NCBI GenBank assembly: GCA_014529385.2
Contig: CM043952.1
Span: forward strand, 64,311,370-64,375,369
Source: Adiantum capillus-veneris
Lineage: Eukaryota; Streptophyta; Polypodiopsida; Polypodiales; Pteridaceae
Direction: 5' to 3'
DNA: 64,000 nt
Position 1 is the stretch's first letter; each line of letters begins with the position of its first letter. Position numbers and translations under genes: made by a program. The notes under the pieces were generated by a model. The model was not told the DNA's origin. It made no database searches and saw nothing but the letters and a program-made list of their open reading frames with translations. This document shows, one piece after another, positions 46,501 through 58,800 of this stretch.

Positions 46501-48997
46501 AGCAGTAGGAGAGTGATGGATTATTGTACGTCCTCTATGAGAATGAAAAGTGCTTTGCAACTTAAATGTTTCTTGTGCTCTTGATTTCTGTTGCTAAGAC
46601 TCCCCTCTTGCATTATGAATCCTGACCCTCTTAACATTTGTTTAATGGCTTATTACACTTGAATCGGAGATGCTGTTACTCTTAGTTCAATTGATGATCT
46701 TTTAAACCTCTGTATTTGTAGGTTACTGGATTGACTAACAACTCTTATATCAAAGAAGCAGGGAAGATTCGAAACTGTGTGATTGACTATCCAGATCTTG
46801 GTCTTCACATTCTGAATGTAGCTAAGGTGTTGTTTGAATCATTCTTGGGCTTGCAAGTAATATCTATTTTCCAAACTTCAGATGTCATTCATTTGACATG
46901 TTGCTTTGCTGCCTTTTCAGATGAGAATCGATAAAATGATTTTTGTGGGGCTGACAGAAAAGCATGAAGAATCTGCAAAGCTGTTTGCACATATCGTTGG
47001 AGGACAGATTCTTCCACTCGGACAACCCATTGACATTGCTTCTAGGAATGACGTTCCTACACAAACAGGTGAAATGTTTTTCTTTTGTAGACCTCTATCT
47101 TAAAAGTGCCTCAACAAATGATGTTTTAGCATCTACAAGTATTTTCCTGTCTTAAGCTGATGACTATCATGACTTTGATGTTAGTGTCTAGCTGTATATG
47201 CTAAAATCACAAAGCTTGCCTAGTTTTTGCTGGATTAATTAAAATTCTGAAACCCCGCAACACTCCCCCCTTTCTTTTGAAACAAAGAGAGAGTACACAT
47301 GCATATATTTGTCACATGCACATGGCTCTATGCCACGGGAACATGCTTCATCGACTTCCAGAGTCAATTCTGTATCTATCTCTAGATAGGAGTGTCTAGA
47401 ATCCTGGAGGATTAGTATGGGCAATTTTGTGAGCCTCTCCACAGGACCTGCAATTAGGTTAGGTTTTCTATCTTTGGAACCCTCTTGCTTAAATGGTTTG
47501 TTCAAGCGTTTTGATAGATGTTGTTACACTACGGTGGGTATCTGGCATGACTTGCATGTAGTTTAGGTTAGAGGAATCCAACATTTGGATTCCCGAGTGT
47601 GCAGATATGTGACGGTTTCACGTAGAAACTTTGCTTGGTCAAGTTTATTAATAAATCATTTTAAATGATTTATTTTTAACTTTGTCTTCCAAGTTTGCCC
47701 TACCTAAGTCCTAAAAAGTTCATAAGGAGTATTTTGCCCTATAAAGGGAGTAGATCAGCCAACGTTTTGGATCATTCTCAGCCAGTGACAGAGATCAGCC
47801 CTAGCGTTTTGCACCCAGCGTCCCTAGCTTTTTGCTTCCCTTTGTGAGACACAAGCGGGATCCGCCCTAGCAGCCCAACACTTTCAGTTTTCAGCCCTTG
47901 CCATTGCCAGAAAGTGGTGGATTAGCTGACGCTATCTTCCTTGTTGCAGCCTGGTCCTTCGGTAGCCCATTAAGTCTCTTCTCGGTGTCACATGCGTGGA
48001 CATTCCAAGCGAGAAATCAATAGCAACACACGAACAAAAACTTCAAAATCACTAAACTTTAATATAGAGAGAGAGAGAGTCGACATGGCACGGCGGAGTT
48101 CTGCGTCCAATAACACTAGCCCCAAAGACTGGCGCCCCTTTCGGTATTTCTTTATTATTGATCACATCAAGGTACAACTCTTGAGGGTCCTCTTCTCTCA
48201 GACTCTGCGTCCAGAGTGAGGCCCAAGGGACTCTCATAAACAGTACAAGGGATGCCCAAAAGCAGAGCCCCAAAAGCATCTACTTCAAAAGCACTTTCCC
48301 CCAAAAGCATCAGCATTCCAAAGCTCACGCAAGCTGCCACGTCATTAGCGCAGCGCAAATCGCAGAATTTTGTACAGCCTGCCACATGGCACCAACAACG
48401 CGAAATAGGGAAATCCGTACGAACTGTCACGTCAGCATGCCACATCAATATGTCATTGCGTTTTACGGAATTCATCTCGAGGGTGCAAGCTTCGGAAAAA
48501 GTTAGGCTTCACGACTAGTGCTTCATAAGTTCTTCAAAGCTGGACGGTTTATTTTCTCGTCCTGTCACAAAGTGACGACGTGGCATGGTCGTCAAGACAA
48601 ACCCCGATGAAAAATGACAGATTTCAATTTATAAGTCGTTCCAACTTCCAACTTATAGGGTCGCATCCGATGGGGCCCAGGGGACACTAACAATTATAAT
48701 AAAGCAAGGACCCAAGATTGCGAGGATCTACTGATGTGGCAGCGCCGTATGGATTTCCTAGATTTGCGGCGGGGTGCTGACGTGGCACAACGTACGGACC
48801 TCCATGTTTTGGGCTGCAATTTGCGCTGGTAGTGCTGATTGCTTTTGGGACCAATGCTTTTAGAACTTGGAGCTTTTCTTGTAATGCTTTTGGGCCATTC
48901 TTCGCCAAGGCCTCTCCCCCTCAGATTGGCTTGGGAGCACTGCGGAGAGAAGAGGATCCTCAGACATTGTACTTTTCAAAGTCGACGATGTGGAAGC

Positions 48998-49069
<72 letters not shown>

Positions 49070-52000
49070 TCCTGAACCAATCAACCTTGGCAATGAATAA
49101 TTGAATGTGTATACACAATGGAGGCAAGGGGTTGCTTATATAGCAACCTCAGTAAATTTCCTTACCAAGACTTTGACAAATAAGTAAAATATATACCTAA
49201 AAGTCAAAAGACATATTAGGATCCCATTGGGCAGCTCACTTGAGATGCCAAAACTCTTACCGTGGACACCGCAACAACATCGGTAATGTTGGATACACCT
49301 TGGATTTGCTACCCTCAACTTTATACTAATCCGACCAACAACAATTGATTGGTGTACATCCATAATTTTTAGATACGTCTGATTGGTCCCTGCCAGATGC
49401 ATGTGTCTTGAACTCCAACCTACGGGTCCAAACACCGATAACTTGAACTCCAACACAAGGGTCCAAATCAATTATAGGGAGCACTGTTTGCCCCTCTCTG
49501 CCACTCACAAGCCTCTCTCTGGCTGAAGCTGGTGGCGGCAGTTGTAACAGACTTGGACATTCCAAGTCAAGAATCAATTGCGACAGCACCAAATAACCAC
49601 TTCAAAACAATTCACAGATCACAATAGATTTGCACTGGCCCGGCGGAGTTCCGTGCCTAGAGATATTGGCCCCAAAGACTGGCGCCCCTTTCGGTATTTC
49701 TTTTTATATTAATCAGTTCAAAGTACAAGAGAGTGGGTTGGGATTCACTCTCAGACTCTGCGTCGAGATGCTCCGAGAAGTGAGGCCCTCACCACTAATT
49801 TAAAGGTTACAAGGGATGCCCAAAAGTAGAGCCCCAAAAGCTTCAAATCAAAAGCAATTGCTCTCTCTCTCTCTCTCACAGAGAGTCAAAACTTGAAAGC
49901 AAAAGCATTCTCTCTCTCTCTCTTTCTCATTGCGTAGAGAAAAAGCAAAATTTGCGTCGCTCATCATTTTTTTTTTCCAAGCCTCCACGATTTCCGGAAA
50001 TTAGGGTTTTTGGCAGAAATTAGCGTTTGCAGGAATTTTAGGGTTTCTGGCAGAAATTAGAATTTCTGTTGTCCGCCACGTCATCACTTTGTGACATACC
50101 CCCCTCTTGAAAGCATTGAATCGACCGCGATTACGCCTGCAAAACCGACAAAAGCCATAAACCGTCTTAGCAGACACTGTCTATTAGTACCTTCGTACTA
50201 GGAACACACATCTTGCACATGTACAAAATCGACAGTCACACACGACATCACAGGACATCACCAGACATCACATGACATTCAACATTCATTCGGATCTTAG
50301 ACCATGATTTATCGGCAATGTAGCTAGCAATCACATCTAGGTCCATTCGGAACCTCATCGATGTCCGATTGACTAACCCCTATTGCAACCATGTCTATTC
50401 GAGATCAATCAGACCAAAATGCTGCAGTCATTTCGGCTATCAGTTCCTGCACTCAAAAGAAGTCAAGAACAAATCAATATCATTATCAGGAATTCCATTT
50501 CATAAAGTCATCCAGCAGAATACTGTCAGCTCTCGTATCCCTGAAGCTCAAAGAGACATTAGTGACTTTAGTATCAAAATCAAGGCATCTGTTGACAAAG
50601 GAGCGGAGTAACTCCCCTCTTGTGCATCCCACTGCACCAGATCTTCGGCCAAGCTGGATTTCTGGGTTCCGTTTGGAGTAGACTATGCTAAACCAAAACA
50701 TCGAGGTAAAGTTTCACAATCTGAGGAGTATCTGCTAGGTCCTCCTCCTCCATCCACTTCACATCAAATGCAGGAAAGTTCTTGAACTTAACCAAGAACC
50801 GCCTTCGGACTTTACCTTTCTTCGTATCCGTATGTGCCAAAATCTGTTCATGAACAAGGGTCTCCTCGTTTTCTTCCATTGTGGGTTGCTCATCAGGCTC
50901 CCCATCATCAGGTACATCACCCTTAACAGGTTTCAAGAGACTCACATGCAATGCATTGTGAATCCTCCAAGTATCTGGCAGTTTCAATCGGAAGGAGACA
51001 TCATTTATCTTTTCAGTAATTTGGAAAGGTCGTAGTATCGCATACTAAGCTTTGGAAAAAGCCTCTCCTTTCCCTTTTTCTTTCTTAGGCGTGCCTTCTC
51101 AAAACGTAAGAGCACCCAATCATTCTCCTTCAGTTTCAAGTCGCGACGATCGCGATCCGCTTCCTTTTTCTGTCCTTCTTGAGACTTCTGCAAAGTCTCG
51201 CGAACCTTGGCAAAAGCCGTATCCAAATCTCGCGAATATTCATCCGCTTCAAATATCTAATCTTTCGTGCTCAGGAAGGATGGAACCTTCGCAACACTTT
51301 CAACAATCTCAAATGGCGTCTTCCCCGTCGAAGAGTGTATCTTGTTATTGTAGGGAAATTCCACCAAAGGTAAGTTCTTTTCCCATTGAGTCTTCTGATC
51401 CGAGATACAAGACTTCAATAAATCTAAAACCACTGAATTGGCAATCTCAGATTGCTCGTCAGTTTGCAAGTGGAATGATGACGAGAACTGCAACCGCGTG
51501 CCGATGTTCTCCCAAATTGCCTTCCAAAACAAACTCATAAATCTGGGGTCTCTGTCGGAGACAATCGTCTGAGACGTGCCATGTAATCGAAAAATCATCG
51601 TGATCATTCTGTGTTCTCGGGAGATCAAAAATGAAATCCATTTCAATATTTTCCCAGGGGCGGGTGGGTATGGGTAAAGGCTGTAACAATTCGTGTGCCT
51701 TATGCCTATTAAACTTGACCTCTTGGCATACTGCGCACAAACTCTTCCACATTCTTTTTGAGTCTCGACCAAAAGAAGTATCTCTCTACCCCTTCATGGT
51801 GGTAGCAATGCCGCGGTGACCCATAAAAGGTGGACAGTGGCATTCAGTCATAACCTTTTCCCGCAACGGTTGTGTAACGCACAACATAGTCTTTCTCATC
51901 AAGTAGCCTTCCTGAAGGGAGTATCCAGCTACTGTCTCCCCATCCCGTATTTGTGTGAAGATATCTGCAAAATCTGTATCTGTGGCATACTGATCGACCA

Positions 52001-55000
52001 TATCCTCGAAGCTCCTATGATGTATCGCGGAAATAGCTAGAACCAACGGCTTCCGAGACAAAGCATCTGCCACCACATTTCTTCTGTCCCTGCACATGGA
52101 CAATCTGAAAGTGAAACTGTGACAAAATGTTCGCCCACCGCATCTGCTTTTCCAAAAGCTGCTTCTGTGGCAAGAACTAGTGCAAACTCTGATGGTCTGT
52201 AAAGACAGTAAAATCCGCTCCGAGTAGGTAATGCCGCCACTGAGTAAGAGCATGGATAAACCACCAAAAGCTCTGTCTCATAAATCTGTGTTGTCATCTC
52301 TGGCCTAGAGAACAATCGGCTCTCGTAAGCAATGACATGGCCTTCTTGCATCAAGACCGCACCCAGACTACGACCATAAGCATCACAAAATACTTCAAAT
52401 GACTTCTGCAAGTCCGGCAAAGTCAAATCTGGTCCTGTAGTCAATTTCTCTTTCAATGTCTGAAAGGCAGTCACCTCTGTGGATCCCCACGAGAAAGGGA
52501 TTCCTTTCTGTATCAAGATATGCAAAGGGGAAGCAACCTCTGCAAACTTTCGAATGAACCGTCTGTAGTACGAACACAGTCCCAAGAAGCTTTCAACTTC
52601 ATGGACATTCTTCAAATTGGGCCAATCACAGATAGTGTCTATCATGGCCGGATCCATTTGCACTCCTGTTGTTGAGACAGTGTCTTTAAAAAAAATGTAT
52701 CTCTGAAGCATATGATCTCTGTGGTCTGCTTCATTCTTGGAGAAAACAATGATATCATCAAAGAAAGTGTCAACAAATAGCCTGTACTCTTGAAAAATCC
52801 TATCCATCATCTGGTTAAATGTCGCAGGAGCATTGGTTAAGCCAAAAGGCCTCACCAAAAACTCAAATAACCCAAAAGTCGTCCGAAAGGCTGTCTTGTA
52901 GACGTCTCCCGGCGCAATTCGGATCTGATGATATCCACTCTTCAAGTCAATCCTGCTAAAGCACGAGGATCCCTGTAACCTGTCGAGTATATCATCGATC
53001 CTAGGAATCGGAAATCTGTTCTTGATGGTGATTTCGTTGAGAGCGCTATAATCGATGCACATTCTCCAAGATCCGTCTTTCTTCAAATCCACAACAGTGG
53101 AGAGCAATACGGTGAAGTACTATGCTGGACAAGACCCTTTTCCAAGAGGTCTTTCACTGGGTTCATAATCTTTTCATTCTGTACTCGGCTCACACGATAA
53201 GGTGGCTGGTTCGGTGGTATCAGATCCATGGTTTGATCTTCAGCCCTCTGAAAAGCAATCGGCATGAGTGTGGAGAAAAATCTTGGCGTTCTTTTGATCA
53301 TGTCAAAACATATTCAACCTTTATCCATCGTTCAGTTCTCTCCCAAAAGAATGAGTAAGAAACTGAAGTTCATCAAGTACAATCTTTAAGCCCTTCATTT
53401 ATCAAAGTCGCTTTCTTGGCCCGATAGTCAACCACGACGTAGTTCTTGTGGTACCAAGGGATCTTGAGTAGAACGTCACTCGCGTGCCCTGAACACCCGT
53501 GTCATTGCAAACGAAGTTTGCCAATGCTCGGTGTAATGGCAACATCCCATTCGGGTGCCAGTCGAACTACCTCCGCCTGTGGCGTCAATCTGTCGGGCGT
53601 AATTCCAAATTGAGCTGCCAATTCCAAGTGAAAAGAAGTTGGCCTTGGCTCCTGCAAAAGAGCTTCCCGATCCTTCACTTTGCCCCAAAAGCGGCAAAGT
53701 TTGTACTTTCATTCATTAGATTTGGTGCAAGTCCCACGCCATGTGGTACCAGTTGTGCTTTTCTATTTGCCTTTTCTGCCACGTTCCTCAGCTGCTCTCG
53801 AACTCTCAGGCCTGTTGTCGTCTTTATCATTCTGTTCTTTCTGTGCCTTTTTAGGGCACTTCGCCGAGATATGTCCATCTTCCTCGCATCCAAAGCACTT
53901 CCCCTCTTTGATGAAGCGAGCTCTCTCCTCAGGAGTAAGCTTGGGTCGTGCATCCTTTTTCTCTGGGTTGCTCTTTTTCTTTCTACTTTCATTCCCAGAA
54001 GTCTGTTCGGCTCGTTGTGTCATGGCCTCATCTGTGGGGTAGGTCAGATTGCCAGAGTAAATGGCAAAGCCCCGCTTCGCATGACTCATGAACTCCTGAA
54101 TAGAAGCTGACTTCTGTTCCAAGGAGTGATCTTGGATCTTTGTAGGTAGACCCAAGGTAAACCGCTCAATCTGTTCTCTGAACGAGATCTTCTTGAATGA
54201 AGAGGCGGGTAGAAAAGAGCTCCAGAATCTTTCACAGTAAGCATTGATTGTATCTTTCTTGGTCATCCGAAGATGCTTCCAAGGAGCTCGTATATCTCGT
54301 TCATATTCTTGCGTCAACCAAGAAGAAATAAAAAGCTTTTTAAATTTCAGCCATTTAACTGGCGCAGTCTTGTTTAAAAGAAGCGTGGTCCACCAAGTAC
54401 GAGCATTCCCCTTAAAGTAAGAGGGAGCTCTCCGAATCTTGGAGTGCTCTGAATAGCGTCCTCCCGCGAAAGCGATGTCAAACTGCTGTATAAAAGACAA
54501 AGCCTTCGAAGCATTTGAGTATCCTGAAAAAGTATCAAACTTGATCGAGTGGCCACCTTCCTTAAACTCTCGGACTTTCTTGCTTTTATCTTCGAGAAAG
54601 TCATACTGGTTAGCTTTGTAAAAATTCTTCTCGTTCGCATAAAAGTTTCCGTCATCGGAATTTGAGCTGTCTGTAGATGAGTCCTCAGTAGAACTGTCAG
54701 TCTCTGGGCGAGATGTAGCCTTCTTAGCCTTTTTCTTGCCCTTTCCGAAGCTTTGTTTCTTGCTTCGCTTTTTACCTTTTCTGTCTTCTTAGATTGAATT
54801 TGAAGAGCTAGAAGAACTGTCAGATGAAGAAGAAGAAGAAAAGAGAAGAACTGGGTACTCCTTCAAATCAAACACGCTTCTTCTGTTTCTTTGCCTTGTC
54901 AAAAGTTGACTGACGACCCAAATATCCCGGGAAGTCAGTGCTTTTCTTCTGCTTTTTGCCGTGCTTTTTGGCTTTCTTTTGCGCGTCAAAAAGCTGAGCA

Positions 55001-55725
55001 ATCCGTGCATCAACCACCTCTTCTAATTCCTTCTCTGAATATTTCTTGTGAGCAGAAGGTTTCTTGAGAGTGGGTGTAGTGGTTTTCTGCCACTCCTCAT
55101 GCACTTCTTGAAAAGAAGTCTCGCTCATATTTTGCAAATTTTGGGTCCTTCGCAAAATTGAGCATCATCTTTGTTGCATCGCCGATCAACTGGCGACGCT
55201 CCATCTGTCGCCGCTCCATCTGTCGCCGCTCCGCCTGAGTAGGCCGAGACGGGCCATACTCTTTGCCGGAATCTTCGTTGTGATCCCTGTCCGCATCTCC
55301 ATATGCAGAGGGAGTTGATTGATCCTTGCGTGAAGCCATAGGTGCCGCGGAAAAAAATTGGGGATTGGATTTCTCGTAGAAGAGAAATCGGCCGTGCTCT
55401 GATACCGCTGTAACAAACTTGGACACTCCAAGTCAAGAATCAACCGCGACAACACCAAATAACCACTTCAAAACAATTCACAGATCACAATAGATTTGCA
55501 CTGGACCGGCGGAGTTTCGTGCCTAGAGATATTGGCCCCAAAGATTGGCACCCGTTTCGGTATTTCTTTTTATATTAATCAGTTCAAAGTACAAGAGAGT
55601 GGGTTGGGATTCACTCTCAGACTCTGCGTCCAGATGCTCTGAGAAGTGAGGCCCTCACCACTAATTTAAAGGTTACAAGGGATGCCCAAAAGCAGAGCCC
55701 CAAAAGCTTCAAATCAAAAGCAATT

Positions 55726-55804
<79 letters not shown>

Positions 55805-58800
55805 GAGAGTCAAAACTTGAAAGCAAAAGCATTCTCTCTCTTTCTCATTGCGTAGAGAAAAAAGCAAAATTTGCGTCGCTCATCATTTTTTTTTTCAGCC
55901 TCCGCGGTTTCCTGAAATTAGGGTTTCTGGCAAAAATTAGGGTTTGCAGGAATTTTAGGGTTTTTGGCAGAAATTAGGGTTTCTGCTGTCCGCCACGTCA
56001 TCACTTTGTGACAGCAGTGGTATCCATGTGACTAGAAGGTGGGAGTCCATGCGAGTGTAGTCATCACCACACCAGCAGCCTCTTTGCTGTCCTTCCTTGA
56101 GTCACTATCCTCTTGATGCTTGCTTTTACCTTTGTCCTTTGACTCGCCCATTTCTCTTCCAGTTGGTCATGCCATGCCATCACTTTGTGACATCCCCCCT
56201 CTTGAAAGAATTGTAATCGCCCTCGATTACGCCTGCAAAAACAATCAAAAGATAGAAACCAATTCAGTAGACACTGATTCTAAGTACCGACGCACTAAAA
56301 AACACATATTAAGTACTTGCACGAAGACGATAGTCACTGAACATTCACATCACTATCCCCGTGGAGATCTTAGATGAGAATCATGATCATCGTAACGTAT
56401 TTAGCAATCACATCTTGATCTCACCGATTTTTAGCGGATGTCGGGATTGACTGAATCTTGCTACTATCAGATCTTTTGATTTCACATTTCAATCAAGCAA
56501 ACCGTGTCCCCACAAGACAATACATCCACATAGCATGCAATTCACAAATCACACACTTAGTTCACACTGAACACTTGTGTTTCAATCTAGCCATCTCATC
56601 CTTCCTTAACTCTCGATGCACTAGAATTTCATTCACTTAGGCATCACATCCAGATCTCAGCGATCTATAATAGATGTCGAGATGCACTAAGTACTTAGCC
56701 ATCACATCCAGATCTCACCGATCTCTAACAGATGTCTAGATGCACTAAGTTCAAATCATTCATCAGACAAAACGCTGCAGACATTTCATCTTTCTCTACA
56801 TGTGTCTAACGTAAGAAAGAGCACACGTTTTCAATTCAATCAAGGAAATTTCCAATTCAGTGCCCTTTGACTTGTTGGTAGGTCTACATAGTACAAGCCT
56901 CCTTGTCCTTGGCACCTCAATCTGGAGCTATGAAGTTCTCTGATCTACCAGTTGATTCCATTTCATTTCTTTCCTTGTGCCTTGGACCTGTGGGTAGCCT
57001 CCCTAGCCGCCCTTGTCCATTGGCATGTGAGTCTCAATCATTGGGATTCCATTTGAAAGTATTGTTTGAAAGTCATACAACAGAATAGTGTCAGCCCATC
57101 AGTACCCCTGAAATATGAAAAGAAATCAGTGACTTTATTCCATCTGGGTAATCTGTGACAAATGAGCAGAGTAACTCCCCTCTTGTGCAGTCGCACCACA
57201 CCAGATTCAACCCGTTGATCATCGGTAACTCTTGCAATAGTCGAAGCTAGACCAAAAGCCTCAAGGTAAAGTTCCAAAATTTGAGGAGTATTTGCTAGGT
57301 CCTCCTCCTCCATCCATTTTACATCCAATATTGGATAGTTTTTAAACTCGACTAAATGCCGGTGTATCACTTTACCTTTCACTTTCCTTTCCTTGTGAGC
57401 CAGTATCTGTTGTGGAACGAGAATCTCCTCGGTCTCTTCCACTTCAGGTTGCTCCTCATGCTCCCTGTCCACTAACACCTCACCTTTGAAAGGTTTCAAT
57501 AGACTCACATGCAATGCATTGTGAATCTTCCAAGTATCGGGCAACTTTATTGTGAAGGATACATTGTTTATATTTTCCTGAACTTGGAAAGAGCATAGTA
57601 TCTCATACTCAACTTTGGAAAAAGTCGCGCCCTTTCGTTTTTGTAGGCGTGCCTTCTCAAACCGTAGAAGCACCCAATCATCTTCCTTCAACTGCAAGTC
57701 TTGTCGATGCTTGTCCGCTGCCTTCTTATGCCTTGCCTGAGACTTCTCAAGAGCCTCGCGTACCTTTGCAAAAGTAGTCTCCAGCTCTTGAACTTACTAA
57801 TCTGCTTCAAAAATCTTATCCTTGGTGCTTAGAAAGGTGGAACCTTCTTAGCACCCTCAATGATCTCAAATGTCGCCTTCCTCGTAGACGTATGTACTGT
57901 GTTGTAGGCAAACTCCACCAATGAGCTTTCGGATCCGAGATATAAGACTTCAACAAGTCCAAAATTACTGAATTTCCAAGCTCTGATTGCCCATCAGTCT
58001 GTGGGGAATTGATAGGATCTGCGACAATGAAGATTGAACTTACGCATTTTCCCAATATGACCGTGTGATGTGAATTCCCTATTCATTTCAAGACATTGTA
58101 ATAATTGTATTGTGTTACAGGCTCAATGAGAGTTCCAAGCGGTAAAAAATATGTCAGTTAGTGTGCCTAGGTTGCAGATACATTGAGTTGTGGAGCCATA
58201 AAGGCCGGACATTGCACATTGTAAAACCCTATTGCTAAGGTATAAAAAAGCCAATTTTTGTAAGTTTTGGATAATAAACGTTACGACGTTTCTGCAGAGT
58301 ACTGTGTACTCTCCTTCTTCTTTCTCAAGCTTGTAACTCCCTCGTGAAGTATCCGTTTGAAGTGTTGTCTGCTTCATCGCGTTCACAGATGACAACTCTT
58401 TGTAACATTGTAAGTCTCTCACGGTAAAATTGTGTTTTTGTTGTAGCTAACCTCCTCCTCAATCTACTCATAACTTAGGATTTACATAACAAAATTGCAT
58501 TTCATGCATTGGAGGGGTGTTGGGGCATCATTGCTAAGCTCTAGGGTGCATTTGGGACTGAAAACGGTTAGGTCAAATCTGCCATGCCAAAAATAGAGTG
58601 CAAATGGAATGGGTTCCAGTTTGTTCCCGTAAGGTCAGAATGGCACTTCAGGGTTCCCAAGGCCCGGAGCAGACATTCCTTTTCTATGCCTTTGGACTGC
58701 TCCCCTGGTGGTACTATGTGCGCAAGTGCTTCAATCGCGTGGTACGAGTGGCCCGATCCTAATCATTGTCTTTATAAAGCTGGTTTTTCTTGTGATCTCC

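Larger units (their letters stand above)
49543..56013 (-). mobile_element. Ty3/gypsy chromovirus A#3 (structurally complete)
   Basis: 6.5-kb element on the minus strand with an exact 5-bp duplication GCAGT at 49538-49542 and 56014-56018. 3' LTR 49543-50096, polypurine tract complement tacccccctcttgaaag at 50097, pol and gag to about 55350, primer site complement gctctgatacc at 55396-55406, 5' LTR 55409-56013. Coding order matches A#1, but internal deletions in RT (about 75 nt after HMLQ near 52710) and integrase (about 170 nt near 51595), plus frameshifts, make it defective. Confidence 0.9.

Noticed and set aside
46827-46857. Extension of TPST exon 6 to LFESFLGLQ
   Set aside because: It would add ten residues between AK and MRIDKM, where plant TPST has none; the donor at 46827 keeps the family spacing.
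49136-49471. 111-codon minus-strand ORF as a gene
   Set aside because: No recognisable domain and located within LTR-derived sequence.
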